From: Thermomicrobiales bacterium | GTDB lineage: Bacteria > Chloroflexota > Chloroflexia > Thermomicrobiales > CFX8 | Length of the DNA stretch: 64,000 bases | Direction of reading: 5' to 3' | NCBI GenBank assembly: GCA_037045155.1 | Contig: JBAOIG010000003.1 | Span: forward strand, 1,362,632 to 1,426,631 | In this document: positions 1 to 9,840 of the stretch, piece by piece | How the letters are laid out: each line of letters opens with the position of its first letter | Numbering within the stretch: the first letter of the stretch is position 1 | Notes under the pieces: model-generated | The model's input: the letters and a program-made list of their open reading frames with translations, nothing else | Databases searched by the model: none | What the model was told of the DNA's origin: nothing | Made by a program: the position numbers and the translations under genes

Positions 1-50
1 CCGCCGATGTCAACCATGTGTCACACAGATGTTGGCGGCGAACGCGGATA

Positions 51-80
51 TTGTCCGCGCGCCGCCCGTCGGGCTATTCT
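51..80 (+). promoter_or_regulatory. possible sigma70-type promoter ahead of the phosphoesterase gene
   Basis: TTGTCC and TATTCT are separated by 18 bases, about 40 bases before the ATG at 120. The match to a housekeeping promoter is moderate. This is a pattern reading only. Confidence 0.33.
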
Positions 81-119
81 GGTCGCCAGCGGGCTAGTTG
101 ACAGAGAGGTAGACGTCAG

Positions 120-875
120 ATGGCAGATGTAGCGCGAGTGGCGATCATTTCCGATGTCCATGGCAACCGACCGGCGTTTGAGGCAGTGCTGGCCGAGGTC
201 GATCGGCGCGGCCCCTTCGACACGCTCGTCGGAGGCGGCGACTATGCGTTTGGCGGGGCGTTCCCCGACGACTCACTGGCGCTGGTTGTCGAGCGCGGGC
301 TGACGTGCGTCCGCGGCAACACGGATGAGTGGATCATCGAGGCGGCCACCAATGGACGCCAGCCGGCCCACGGCTACGAGCCGGAGCAGGCGCACAGCGA
401 GCTGCTGCGCTCGGTCGATGCCTGGGCCGCCGCCCGGTTGAGCGACGACCATCGGCGGCTTCTGGCCAACCTGCCGGTAAGTTGGGAGACGACGGGACCG
501 AGCGGTCAGACACTCGCCTTCGTCCATTCCACGCCCTGGAGCACCCACCCGGTCATTCTCCCCGACGCGCCGGAGGAGATGGCGCGCCGGATGCTCGACG
601 CCGCCGGCGCTCAGATGCTGCTCTACGGTCACATCCACTACGCTTACACCAGGCAGGTCGACGATCGAACGCTGGCGTGTGTCGGCAGCGTCGGGATGCC
701 GTTCGACGGGGACTGGCGGCCGTGCTTCGCGGTTGCCGAGGATGATGGCGCTGGCTGGCGTGTCGAGCACGTCCGGGTCGAGTATGACCGCGAGCCATAT
801 CTGGCAGCGCTGCTGGAATCGGGCGTGCCGAACGCGGCGGAATTCATCAGCTCGATCCGCCAGCGAGGCGGATGA
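120..875 (+). CDS. metallophosphoesterase (calcineurin-like, YfcE/DUF phosphodiesterase type)
   Basis: This 251-aa soluble protein has the metal-binding motifs of the Metallophos_2 family in order: DVHGN (Asp12, His14), GGGD (Asp41), GNTD (Asn67, in place of GNHD, as is common in this branch), a FVHS histidine near residue 135, and YGHIH near residue 168. Such enzymes hydrolyse phosphodiesters or phosphomonoesters with two metal ions; the substrate cannot be read from sequence. It stands alone upstream of mreD on the same strand, about 120 bases away, so cotranscription is possible but not shown. The start is the first ATG, after a purine-rich GAGAGG stretch. Confidence 0.85.
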   Translation: MADVARVAIISDVHGNRPAFEAVLAEVDRRGPFDTLVGGGDYAFGGAFPDDSLALVVERGLTCVRGNTDEWIIEAATNGRQPAHGYEPEQAHSELLRSVDAWAAARLSDDHRRLLANLPVSWETTGPSGQTLAFVHSTPWSTHPVILPDAPEEMARRMLDAAGAQMLLYGHIHYAYTRQVDDRTLACVGSVGMPFDGDWRPCFAVAEDDGAGWRVEHVRVEYDREPYLAALLESGVPNAAEFISSIRQRGG

Positions 876-993
876 GCCGGGCGGAGAGTCCGCGACCGCG
901 TGGTATCATCGCCAGAATGTGGAGACTGGCGAACGATCTTGCACACACCGGTTGGGGCGGCTCGGTACCCGCGCTCCACGGAGTCACCCAGAT

Positions 994-1483
994 ATGACCA
1001 GAGTGTTCTTCGGGCTCTCGCTGGCGCTGGTTGCGATGCTCCAGGCATCGTTTGTGCCGGCCCTCGGGCTGATTGCTATCCAGCCGGATCTCGCGCTGAT
1101 CCTGTTGCTCGCGTGGAGCGCGTCCCGTGGGATGGCCGAGGGAATGGCTTGGGCGCTGGGTCTCGGCATCTGGCTCGACCTGCTGACACTTCGATCCTCT
1201 CGGAACCCATGCATTCTCGTTGCTGGTCGTTGCCGTTATCGGCGGGCTGGCCGGCCAACGGATATTCCGGTCGGGGATCGTCCTGCCGATCGTCCTGGTC
1301 GTCGTGGCGACACTGGCCTCCGGCCTGGTCGCATCGCTTGTGGCACGCTTCAGTGGGGATGCGGCCGGCGGGCTGGAGATGATGCGGCCGATCGTCGCAG
1401 CCGTGTTTCTGAACACCATGTTCGTGCTCGTTGGCTGGGTCGTCCTGCTCATCGTGGATCGCTGGATACCGCGTCATGTTTAA
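994..1483 (+). CDS. mreD: rod-shape determining protein MreD (single frameshift)
   Basis: MreD is a small polytopic membrane protein of the elongasome. From the ATG at 994 the frame reads a hydrophobic N-terminus with several membrane spans (MTRVFFGLSLALVAML, later QPDLALILLLAW). Near 1188-1192 the reading moves to another frame, which continues with the typical DPLGTH segment and further membrane helices to the stop at 1483. Joined, the product is about 162 aa, normal for MreD. One extra base (or two lost) explains the break. Because mrdA directly downstream is intact, a consensus error is more likely than real decay. The end overlaps the start of mrdA by 8 bases, implying coupled translation. 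mreB and mreC are not adjacent in this window. Confidence 0.8.
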
Positions 1484-3773
1484 GAAGAATAAGCGCATGG
1501 AGCTCGTCCGCCCCGGCGAGCGCCGCCGTCGCGAAGAGAGCGACGGCGATGACAATCGAATCACGCGCCGGGTCCTTCTGGCCCGCGGGACGATCGGGCT
1601 GGCGTTCGTCGGGCTGGGTGGCAAGCTCTGGCAGATGCAGATTGCCGAGGGCAACGAGTTCCGGCGTATCGCTCGCGAAAACGTCATCGAGTTCCAGCGG
1701 CTGAAAGCGCCGCGCGGGCGGATCCTCGATCGCGCAGGCGAGCCACTCGCCGAGAATCGTCGCTCGTGGAGCGTCCAGGTCACCCAGAGCCGGTTGCCGG
1801 ACGACAAGGATCAGCGGGAGCACATCCTCGGCGTCGTGTCCCAGAAGCTGGCCCTCGGCAAGTCGCTCGTCATCGACCGGACTCTCGTCCCGGTCGGCTC
1901 CGAGGCGGCGGTTGTCAACGCGATCTCGAAGCGACTGGAGGTCGACAGCGCCACGCTGATCGCCCGCCTGACCGGCAGCGATATCGCGATGCTCATGCTT
2001 CGCGAGAATCTCTCCGAGCAGGACGCGGCAGGCTATGCGGCGAGCATGATCGATATCCCGGGCGTCCGCGTCGTGAATACTATCGACTACCAGCTCGCGA
2101 ATCACCCACTCCAGGATATGCCACTGATCGTCAAGAAGGACGTCGACCAGGCGATCGCGCTCGATCTGGCGTCGAACGCGCTCTACTTGCCCGGTGTCAT
2201 CGTGGATGACGCGCTTCTGGTGCGTCACTACCCGGCCGGCCCGACCTTCTCGCACATCCTCGGCTACGTCGGTCCGATTACCGAGGAGGAGTACGACCAC
2301 GAGCTGACGCCCAGTGGCGGCCATCTCTACGAAACCGACGACCGGGTGGGGCGAGGCGGGATCGAGCAGGCACTCGAGACGAGTCTGCGCGGAGAGAAGG
2401 GCGCCCGCTGGGTGCAGATCGACGCCAATGGGGTCGTCCGGGACGAGCTGCTCGACCAGCGCAAAGACCCACGCGCCGGCCTGAGCGCGCGGCTGACGCT
2501 CATTCGCGACTTCCAGATCGCCGCCGAGGCTGCGCTGCGCGATGGGATCGCCAACGCAAATGCCGACGCGCTGGAGAACGGCCGCGACCCGGTTGGCGCA
2601 GGCGTCGCGATCGCAATGAACCCGCAGAACGGCGAGATCCTGGCGATGGCCTCGCTGCCGACCTTCGACAACCAGAAGTTCGTCGATGGGATCTCCGACG
2701 CCGACTACCAGGCCTATCTCGACGATCCGTTCGAGCCACTGCTCGACCGCTCGATCTCCGGCCAGTTCCCGCCAGGGTCGACATTCAAGCCGATGATGGC
2801 TGCGGCCGGCCTGCACGATGGCGCTCAGCGGCCCGACGGACTCAGGCCGGACACGAAATTCCGCTGTCTCGGCCGCATCCGGGTGCCATGGACCTGGGAC
2901 GAGACGCAGGGCAACGACTACCCGTGCTGGGAATTGGAGACGGGCCATGGAGACGTCGATGTCTTCACGGGCATCTCACACTCCTGCGACGTCTATTTCT
3001 ACAACGTCGGCGCGCCGGACTCTGTCGCCGACAATGGCGTGCGCGTCCACTTCTACATCCCCAACGACCCGAACCAGCACTTCTTCATGGGCATGGGGGT
3101 CGAGAAGATGCATGCGTACATGACGAAAGTGTTCGGCTACGGTCGCGCGAGCGGCATCGAGCTGGCCGGCGAAGCGGATGGCATCGTCCCCAACCCCAAG
3201 TGGCTCTTCCAGACACTCGACCAGAACTGGTCGATTGGTGACACGATTAATATGTCAATCGGCCAGGGACATCTGCTCTGCACACCGTTGCAACTGCTCA
3301 ATAGCACCGCGTCGATCGCGGCCGGCGGGAAGCTCTTTCGTCCGCGACTGATCCGCGACCTCATCCGCGAGGATGGCGTCGTCGACCGCACGTTCCAGCC
3401 CGAGATGATCAACGACATGACGATCGACAAAGGCCCGAACGACCCGTGGATCGCCGCCGAACACCTGGCGACGGTTCGCGAGGGAATGCGCCGGACGGTG
3501 ACAGAAGGCACAGGCATGGGCAAGGTCGATGTGCCGGGGATCGAGATCGGCGCGAAGTCGGGCACCGCCGAGTATGGCGAGGCAATCGAGGGCAAGTACA
3601 AGCAGGGGCACGCCTGGTTCACCGCATTCGGGCCGTTCGAAAACCCCGAGATCTGCGTCGCGGTGATGATCTCCGGCGGCGGCGCGGGATCGGTCTACTC
3701 CGGCCCGATTGCCAACAGCATCCTGCGGACCTACTTCGAGAATCAGTCGATTCGCGACGCCGCGCGGGCGTGA
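1476..3773 (+). CDS. mrdA: penicillin-binding protein 2 (peptidoglycan transpeptidase of the elongasome)
   Basis: This 765-aa class B PBP has a basic cytoplasmic N-terminus, one membrane anchor (about residues 36-52, TIGLAFVGLGG), and the PBP dimer domain with PRGRILDR. The transpeptidase domain has the active-site SxxK in PGSTFKP (Ser435) and the KSGT motif (Lys694). SHSCDVYFYNVG stands where the SxN-type motif is expected. It cross-links peptidoglycan during side-wall growth. The ATG at 1476 lies inside the end of mreD, which fits an mreD-mrdA operon. Length and motif order are normal and the gene is unbroken. It is longer than E. coli PBP2 (about 630 aa), mostly through an expanded middle region, as seen in other phyla. 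Confidence 0.95.
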   Translation: MFKKNKRMELVRPGERRRREESDGDDNRITRRVLLARGTIGLAFVGLGGKLWQMQIAEGNEFRRIARENVIEFQRLKAPRGRILDRAGEPLAENRRSWSVQVTQSRLPDDKDQREHILGVVSQKLALGKSLVIDRTLVPVGSEAAVVNAISKRLEVDSATLIARLTGSDIAMLMLRENLSEQDAAGYAASMIDIPGVRVVNTIDYQLANHPLQDMPLIVKKDVDQAIALDLASNALYLPGVIVDDALLVRHYPAGPTFSHILGYVGPITEEEYDHELTPSGGHLYETDDRVGRGGIEQALETSLRGEKGARWVQIDANGVVRDELLDQRKDPRAGLSARLTLIRDFQIAAEAALRDGIANANADALENGRDPVGAGVAIAMNPQNGEILAMASLPTFDNQKFVDGISDADYQAYLDDPFEPLLDRSISGQFPPGSTFKPMMAAAGLHDGAQRPDGLRPDTKFRCLGRIRVPWTWDETQGNDYPCWELETGHGDVDVFTGISHSCDVYFYNVGAPDSVADNGVRVHFYIPNDPNQHFFMGMGVEKMHAYMTKVFGYGRASGIELAGEADGIVPNPKWLFQTLDQNWSIGDTINMSIGQGHLLCTPLQLLNSTASIAAGGKLFRPRLIRDLIREDGVVDRTFQPEMINDMTIDKGPNDPWIAAEHLATVREGMRRTVTEGTGMGKVDVPGIEIGAKSGTAEYGEAIEGKYKQGHAWFTAFGPFENPEICVAVMISGGGAGSVYSGPIANSILRTYFENQSIRDAARA

Positions 3774-3805
3774 CCGCTTCGGCGCACAGAGAGGAACGCC
3801 GGCAC

Positions 3806-4276
3806 GTGGCCGAGACGCACGCTACAATGAGCCAGCAGTCACCAAACCACGTCGAGGCCGCAAGCGTCGCCCCTGGCCCGATCCATCACCTCGGCATCGT
3901 TGTTCGCGACATCACGGTTGCCGTCGAGCAGTACCGCGCGCTGGGATTCACCGGCGGCGAGGTGACGCGGGTGGCCGAGCAGAACGCCGACATCGCCGCG
4001 CTGCGGGCCGGCGAGAGCTGGGTCGAGATCCTCGCGCCGATCGAGCACGACTCGCCAATCGGCCGATTCCTCGACGCACGCGGCCCCGGCGTCCACCACA
4101 TCGCCTACCTCGTCGACGACCTGCCGGCCACGCTCGACCAGCTGGCGGCAGCCGGCGTCGAGCTGATCGACCGTCAGCCTCGCCGCGGCCTGCACGACTG
4201 GCTGATCGCGTTCGTCCACCCGCGCGCCTGCGCCGGGGTGCTGACCGAGCTGGTGGACCGGGCGAGCGTGGAGTAG
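3806..4276 (+). CDS. mce: methylmalonyl-CoA epimerase (VOC family)
   Basis: The protein has two vicinal-oxygen-chelate repeats. Visible metal ligands are the His pair in PIHHLGIVV, the His pair in GVHHIAYLVDD, and the Glu in GVLTELV at the C-terminus. It interconverts (2S)- and (2R)-methylmalonyl-CoA for the mutase encoded 630 bases downstream, so the pair forms the propionate-to-succinyl-CoA branch. GTG 3806 is preferred because AGAGAGGA ends 10 bases before it; the ATG at 3827 has no clear ribosome site and would shorten the protein by 7 residues. The gap to the mutase is filled by a tandem repeat element, so cotranscription is uncertain. Confidence 0.85.
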   Translation: MAETHATMSQQSPNHVEAASVAPGPIHHLGIVVRDITVAVEQYRALGFTGGEVTRVAEQNADIAALRAGESWVEILAPIEHDSPIGRFLDARGPGVHHIAYLVDDLPATLDQLAAAGVELIDRQPRRGLHDWLIAFVHPRACAGVLTELVDRASVE

Positions 4277-4294
4277 CGACGCGGCGGGCGCAGC

Positions 4295-4840
4295 GCATCG
4301 ACAAGCGTAACGCGTCGGGATGGCAGCATCCCCGCCCGTTGTCATTCTGAGCGCGCACGCGAGGAATCTCTCCTCCGGTGGAATGGGTCGAACGTGGGGG
4401 AGATCTTTCGCTGCGGCTCAAGATGACAAAGACACGGGATGGCAGCATCCCCCGCCCGTTGTCATTCTGAGTGCGCACGCGAGGAATCTCTCCTCCGGTG
4501 GAATGGGTCGAACGTGGGGGAGATCCTTCACTGCGGCTCAAGATGACAAAGACACGGGGTGGCAGCATCCCCCGCCCGTTGTCATTCTGAGCGCGCACGC
4601 GAGGAATCTCTCCTCCGTTGGAATGGGTCGAACGTGGGGGAGATCTTTCGCTGCGGCTCAAGATGACAAAGACACGGGGTGGCAGCATCCCCCGCTCGTT
4701 GTCATTCTGAGCGCGCACGCGAGGAATCTCTCCTCCGGTGGAATGGGTCGAACGTGGGGGAGATCTTTCGCTGCGGCTCAAGATGACAAAGACGCAGGGT
4801 GGCTGCCACCTTGACGCTTTATGCCAGCCGGAGCGCTGAG
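4295..4840. mobile_element. MITE-like element carrying the four-copy hairpin array
   Basis: The left end (GCATCGAC followed by GGGATGGCAGC) resembles the left ends of the elements at 38541 and 58065. The right end (ATGCCAGCCGGAGCGCTGAG) resembles their right ends. As an inverted pair the two ends match at roughly 18 of 26 positions, so this copy is old. It has no coding capacity. Mobilisation in trans by an IS630-type transposase is inferred from shared end sequences with the IS at 38751. Confidence 0.55.
4321..4800. repeat. tandem repeat, four copies of a 120-bp unit with a hairpin core
   Basis: Four units follow one another at exactly 120 bases with only a few substitutions. Each holds an imperfect palindrome of about 87 bp that opens with GTCATTCTGAGC and closes with GCTCAAGATGAC. 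Inner arms around GAATCTCTCC and GGGAGATC extend the stem. The even, multiple-of-three period keeps long frames open on both strands, but these are not genes. Confidence 0.95.
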
Positions 4841-4908
4841 TGCTATGCCACTGTCGATCCCGATGGTACGCTCCCCGCGGCAACAGGACGCGACAGGAGG
4901 CGGGCGGC

Positions 4909-6495
4909 ATGAGCACCAGCAAGAAGACCGACCAGCGGGTGACGACCTCGGGGATCGAGATCAGGCCGGTCTATCGGCCGGCCGACATCGCCAGCGAGCC
5001 AGCGCCGGATCCCGGCGAGTTCCCCTACACACGCGGGCCGTACCCGACGATGTATCGCGGCCGGCTCTGGACGATGCGCCAGTATGCCGGGTTCTCCTCA
5101 GCCGAGGAGACGAACACGCGCTTCAAGCTGCTGCTCGAACGCGGGCAGACCGGGCTCTCCGTGCGCCTTCGACCTGCCGACCCAGTTGGGGCTGGACGCC
5201 GACGACCCACGCGCGCAGGCCGAGGTCGGCCTGGTCGGCGTCTCGATCTCGACGCTCGACGACATGCGACGTCTGCTGGATGGCATCCAGCTGGACAGCG
5301 TCACCACCTCGATGACGATCAACGCGCCCGCCTCGGTCCTGCTGTTGATGTACCAGATCGTCGGCGAGGAGCAGGGGGCCGACCTGTCGAAGCTGGGCGG
5401 GACGATTCAGAACGACATCCTCAAGGAATACGCCGCCCGCGGCACTTACATCTTCCCACCACGCCCGTCGATGCGGCTCGTCACCGATACCTTCCGCTAT
5501 TGCGCGGAGGCGCTGCCGAGCTGGAACACGATCTCGATCTCCGGTTACCACATCCGCGAGGCCGGCTCGTCAGCAGTCCAGGAGGTCGCCTTCACGCTGG
5601 CCAACGGGGTCGCCTACGTCCAGGCTGCGATTGACGCCGGCCTCGCAATCGACGACTTCGCCCCGCGCCTGTCGTTCTTCTTCAACGCCCACAACGGCTT
5701 CCTGGAGGAGGTCGCCAAGTACCGCGCAGCGCGCAGGATGTGGGCGACGATCATGCGCGACCGCTTCGGCGCGCGCGACTCGAAGTCGCTGACGCTGCGC
5801 TTCCACACCCAGACGGGCGGCTCGACGCTGACCGCCCAGCAGCCGCTCAACAACGTCGTCCGCGTCGCGATCCAGGCGCTCTCGGCAGTGCTGGGCGGGA
5901 CGCAGTCGCTGCACACTAACGGCTACGACGAGGCGCTCTCGCTGCCGACCGACCGAGGCGGCGACGCTGGCGCTGCGAACGCAGCAGATTATCGCCCACG
6001 AGGCAGGCGTGATCGACGACGGCCGACCCGCTGGCCGGGTCCTACGCCATCGAGGCGCTCACCGACGAGATCGAGCGGCGGGCATACGAGCTGATGGACG
6101 CTGTTGAGTCGATGGGCGGCGCGGTCGCAGCGATCGAGAGCGGCTTCATGCAGGACCAGATCGCCGAGACGGCCTACCGGTGGGAGGAGGCGGTCGACAG
6201 CGGCGAACGGGTCATCGTCGGCGTCAACTACCAGCGCGAGGAGGAGGAAGCTGGCGTCCCGCTGCACCACATCGACCGCGAGCTCGTCCAGCGCCAGATC
6301 GACCGCACCACGCACTACAAGGCAGAGCGCGCGTCCCCAGAGGTCGACAACGTTCTGGCGAGGGTCAGCGCCGCGGCTAGCGCGACCGACAACCTGCTGC
6401 CTGTCATGCGCGAGGCGCTATTGGCTGGCGCGACCCTCGGTCAGATCTGCAACGCGCTGCGCGCCGAGTGGGGCGAGTATCGGCCAGTTGGGTAG
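4909..6495 (+). pseudogene. mcm: methylmalonyl-CoA mutase catalytic (large) subunit, three frameshifts
   Basis: Joined across frames, this encodes about 529 aa of the TIM-barrel domain of B12-dependent methylmalonyl-CoA mutase: TRGPYPTMYRGR, AFDLPTQLGLD, ISGYHIREAG, HTQTGGSTLTAQQP, then TLALRTQQIIAHE, DPLAGSY, and a C-terminus at WGEYRP. Reading frames change near 5160, 5955 and 6022, each explained by one base. The C-terminal B12-binding domain is absent, as in split mutases whose small subunit is a separate gene; none is seen in this window. AGGAGG sits 8 bases before the ATG. With mce next door it should convert (R)-methylmalonyl-CoA to succinyl-CoA. Three indels in an otherwise well-conserved protein suggest sequence error, but real inactivation cannot be excluded. 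Confidence 0.88.
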
Positions 6496-6582
6496 GAGAC
6501 CGCACTCCCGACATCCCGACAGGAACACCCGATGAGCGAGCCAGAGCGGCTCAGCCACTCGACGCGGCGCGTCTGGACTGAT

Positions 6583-7524
6583 CTACCCTCGATCCAGCGC
6601 CTCCAGCACCGGAACAAAGCGCTCGACACCCTCGATGTTCAGCGGTTCGGTGTAGACCTGCACGTGCGAGACGCCGAGATCTGCGTATCGACGCAGCGCG
6701 TCGGCAATCTGCTCCGGCTCGCCGCTGATCGGCGGGACGCCGGTCGGATTGACCGACGACGCGCTGCCGGCCGACCCGGTGAAATCGACGTAGACGGTCG
6801 CCGAGCGGGCCAGCGTGGCTGGGTCGCGGCCGGCTGCCTCGCAGGCCGCGTCGACTCGCTCCAGCAGCGGGAGCATCCCCTCCGGCGTATTGCCAGTGCG
6901 CGAGAAGTAGACGTTCCAGCTATCGGCGTAGCGGGCGGTCAGCCCCAGCATCCGCTCGCCTGTCGTGCCCATCATGATCGGCGGGCCGTGCTTGCGCGGG
7001 CCGCGTGGGTGCAGGGCGCAGTCTCGTGCCTGATAGTAGCGTCCCTCGAAATCGACCTTACCGTCGTGCAACAACCCGTGGATGATCTGCAGCGCCTCCT
7101 CGAAGCGCGACACGCGGTGGTCGAAGGGGTAGCCGAACGCGCGATACTCCGGCTCGTGCCAGCCAGCGCCGAGCCCGAGGATCACGCGGCCACCGCTGAT
7201 CTCGTCGATCGTGTCGGCGATCTTCGCCGTCAGCGCAGGGTTGCGGAACGACGTGCAGGTCACCAGCGTGCCGACCTCGACGCGGCTGGTGATGGCGGCT
7301 AGCGCAGAGAGCATCGAGAACGACTCCCAGACACCTTCGGTCTTGCCGTCTGCCAGCCGGAAGAGCAGATGGTCCTGGACCCAGACCGAATCGAAGCCGG
7401 CCGCCTCCGCGCGCAGCGCCACCGCCGCGATCTCGCGCCACGACGCCGTCGTTCCCGTCCGAGCATCCTCCGAATCCGGCAGCCCGAACCCGATCTTTAG
7501 CGGCCTGCGCCGTCCATCAACCAT
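6583..7524 (-). CDS. LLM class (luciferase-like) probably F420-dependent oxidoreductase
   Basis: This 313-aa protein of the bacterial luciferase-like TIM-barrel superfamily shows KIGFGLPDSE at the N-terminus, GFDSVWVQDHLLF, VEVGTLVTC, GRVILGLGAGWHEPEY, and GPPIMMGTTGERML near residue 195. These are typical of F420-dependent (TIGR03619-like) enzymes rather than FMN luciferases, but cofactor and substrate are inferred. It runs toward the mutase gene (convergent) and diverges from the small gene at 7670. It has no operon partner. Confidence 0.87.
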   Translation of the reverse strand: MVDGRRRPLKIGFGLPDSEDARTGTTASWREIAAVALRAEAAGFDSVWVQDHLLFRLADGKTEGVWESFSMLSALAAITSRVEVGTLVTCTSFRNPALTAKIADTIDEISGGRVILGLGAGWHEPEYRAFGYPFDHRVSRFEEALQIIHGLLHDGKVDFEGRYYQARDCALHPRGPRKHGPPIMMGTTGERMLGLTARYADSWNVYFSRTGNTPEGMLPLLERVDAACEAAGRDPATLARSATVYVDFTGSAGSASSVNPTGVPPISGEPEQIADALRRYADLGVSHVQVYTEPLNIEGVERFVPVLEALDRG

Positions 7525-7669
7525 CGTCCCTCCTCACAAGAACCCGCGACACACGCCGATCATCGCACGAATTGGCCTCCCGAGTTTGCCCCAGCGCAAT
7601 GAATATGCCTGGTCGACGGCGCATGATGGCTGAGGAAGGCGGACCTGGAGGCAGGAAAGGAACAACGCC

Positions 7670-7912
7670 ATGTCTGCAACGATCACGAGTCCCAACCCCG
7701 ATCACTTCGAGATGTGCCTGGACACTGGCAACTGCCTGGTTGAGTACTACCTGACCCAGCCGGCCGCGACTCAGTGGGTGGCCGTTGGCCTGGCGAGGCC
7801 GGCCAACGACGGCTCCTGCTGCGACGCCCACCGCCGCATGGTCGCTGGCTCCGGCCCAACCGAGACTGATGCCATCCGCGCGATGCTCGGCCGGTGCGCG
7901 GGGCAGGGGTGA
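7670..7912 (+). CDS. small hypothetical protein, 80 aa
   Basis: No family was recognised. The product is acidic to neutral with three cysteines close to CCDAHRR and GRCAGQG and no membrane segment. AAGGAA lies about 8 bases before the ATG. The frame diverges from the LLM gene and has no stronger competitor on either strand. It may be a short conserved protein or a chance frame in high-GC DNA. Confidence 0.5.
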   Translation: MSATITSPNPDHFEMCLDTGNCLVEYYLTQPAATQWVAVGLARPANDGSCCDAHRRMVAGSGPTETDAIRAMLGRCAGQG

Positions 7913-8134
7913 CGGCAAGCGAGGCAGCCCGGGCAGACGCGAGCCGGTTATGTCAGCTATCGCGGGCAGGGCGTCCGCTCCAGAGGGTGGCAGACGCCGC
8001 CGGACTGGCAAACGAGCGCACGGATGCCACCGGTAACTGCGGCTCTCCTGGGTGAGCTGCCCGGCAAACGCGAAGCGCTGACGAATCGGCTCGCGCCTGC
8101 CCCGGCATGGGGCGGAGCTGGCAGGGATCTGTCT

Positions 8135-9352
8135 CTACGCGATGCCCTCGCGCACAGCACGTCCTGCCGTCGTCCCCCGACCGGACCCCATGCAGACCAA
8201 CGCCGCAGCCAGCGCAACGAGCGGGAGGCCCAACCCCAGCGCCGAATAATTGCCAACCGCCAGCAGCAGGCCGCCGGTCAGTGCGCCGACCGCGGTGCCA
8301 AAGCGGGTGATCGACGAGTTGAGCGCCATCGTTGTCCCCTGTGTGGTCGGCGTTTCGCCAGACATGATCGTCACCGCCGTCACCTCGGCGATTCCGCCAA
8401 AGAACGCCGCGCCCAGCAGCGTTGCCCATGTCAGCAGAATCGGTGGTTGGACAACGAAGACGACCGCGATCAACGCCCCCATCGCCAGAACCGTGACAAA
8501 GAACGTGCGCCGCGCCGGAATATGGCGCAGAGGCCCGCTGACCAGCAGGCTGCCAGTCATGAACCCAGGCCCAAGCGCCAGCCAGATCAGGCCGGCCTCC
8601 TGCAGCGATCGCCCCATCTGCTCGACCAGAAACGCGCCGATGTAGGTCAGCAATCCCGTCCAGGCAACGCCGCGGCAGAACTGGGCGGCGTACACGAGCG
8701 CAACCGGTGGGTGCCGCAATAGCGGGACATAGGTCGCCAGCAGCGCGCGGAGCCGCAACGGCTCGTGGGCGGAGATGACATCGGCATCGAGCGTGGCAGC
8801 GGTGAACACCAGGCCGGCCACAGCAATGAACGCCAGCGCCACAAACGACCAGCGCCACGACGACTGGCTCGCGATGAAGGTCAGAATCGGGAAGCCAACG
8901 ATGCTGGCGACCGAGGCCGAGGCGAACATTCTGCTGATCACCTGACGGCGGACATCGCCATGGTAGCGGATCCCCGCGATCGCAAACGCCATCGGCGAGA
9001 TCGTCGCCGCGCTGAGCCCGCTCAGCAGCTGGGCCGCGACGAGGAAGCCGAACGCGGGGGCCAGCGCAATTCCGACGTTGCACATCACCAGCGCGATCAG
9101 GCCAAGCAACAGCAAGCGGCGGTAGCCGAGCCACTCGGCCGACGGGCCGATCGCCAGCCCGACGATCCCGCCGACCAGCGAGGAGACCATCACCGCCTGG
9201 CCGAGCAGGGCTGTCGAGGTGTTGAGATCCCCGCCGATCGCTGGCAGGAACGGCGAGAGCGAGAGCGATGTGAGGACGCTGAGCGACGTTGCAAGGCAGA
9301 GAGTCAGAAAGACCGTCCGGTCCTCGCCGATGCTGACAACCCCCTCGCGCAC
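8135..9352 (-). CDS. MFS transporter
   Basis: This polytopic protein of about 405 aa has twelve likely membrane helices. The loop after helix 2 (SAEWLGYRRLLLLGL) corresponds to the MFS signature G-x-x-x-D/E-R-x-G-R-R region. The overall length fits a drug:H+ antiporter-like major facilitator. GTG 9352 is chosen because GGGAGAGG precedes it by about 9 bases and the first helix follows within 12 residues. An ATG at 9412 in the same frame would add a proline- and arginine-rich leader with no clear ribosome site. Substrate unknown. Confidence 0.86.
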   Translation of the reverse strand: MREGVVSIGEDRTVFLTLCLATSLSVLTSLSLSPFLPAIGGDLNTSTALLGQAVMVSSLVGGIVGLAIGPSAEWLGYRRLLLLGLIALVMCNVGIALAPAFGFLVAAQLLSGLSAATISPMAFAIAGIRYHGDVRRQVISRMFASASVASIVGFPILTFIASQSSWRWSFVALAFIAVAGLVFTAATLDADVISAHEPLRLRALLATYVPLLRHPPVALVYAAQFCRGVAWTGLLTYIGAFLVEQMGRSLQEAGLIWLALGPGFMTGSLLVSGPLRHIPARRTFFVTVLAMGALIAVVFVVQPPILLTWATLLGAAFFGGIAEVTAVTIMSGETPTTQGTTMALNSSITRFGTAVGALTGGLLLAVGNYSALGLGLPLVALAAALVCMGSGRGTTAGRAVREGIA

Positions 9353-9442
9353 GCGCCCGCCCCTCTCCCAACGTCTACCGCCCGGCGGATGATCGTTGGC
9401 GAGCGCTCGCACGTCAAGACACTCGGGGCTGCCTGTTCGCGC

Positions 9443-9598
9443 TTACGGCCGTCGCTCGCCCGTCAGCGTGCGGAGAACGAGCACCAGCACGACGACGACC
9501 AGCAATACCAGCAGCACGCGGCTCAGCAGACCAACAACCGCGCCAAGCAGCCAGATGGTCAAAACCACCGCAACAACGATCAGGATGACCCGCGCCAT
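9443..9598 (-). CDS. small membrane protein, Lmo0937/DUF5670-like
   Basis: This 51-aa protein is almost entirely two hydrophobic segments (VILIVVAVVLTIWLLGAVV, then a valine/leucine-rich helix), ending in a short basic tail RTLTGERRP. Size and pattern match the Lmo0937-family membrane proteins found in many bacteria, whose function is unknown. The inner ATG at 9598 is chosen over a longer frame because it starts directly before the first helix and follows a G-rich ribosome-site-like stretch. Confidence 0.68.
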   Translation of the reverse strand: MARVILIVVAVVLTIWLLGAVVGLLSRVLLVLLVVVVLVLVLRTLTGERRP

Positions 9599-9840
9599 CG
9601 CCACCCCCGATTCACTCCGAGGAATAGCGTAGCACGAGACCCCCTCCTTCCCTGCGGGGGAGGGTGTCTCGGTGGCGCCGAACGTCGCGCCGGGGGTGGA
9701 TCCTGCAGCGAAGCGTTGTCTTCGGTCGGCTGTGAACGCTGTGGGTGGGCAGCCTGCGCGCTCGGGGGAGGCTGGAGCCATCCTTGCGTCTGCGCTAGGA
9801 TAGGCGAAGATGTCAGCTTCAGTCGGGCGAGGGGGCGACG

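Noticed and set aside
1431..1475. Upstream start for mrdA
   Set aside because: Those codons lie inside mreD. The ATG at 1476 fits the cytoplasmic N-terminus of PBP2.
4320..4814. 164-codon open frame across the tandem repeat, with a matching frame on the other strand
   Set aside because: The 120-base period is a multiple of three, so frames stay open automatically. The product is a repeat of the hairpin translation with no ribosome site or family.
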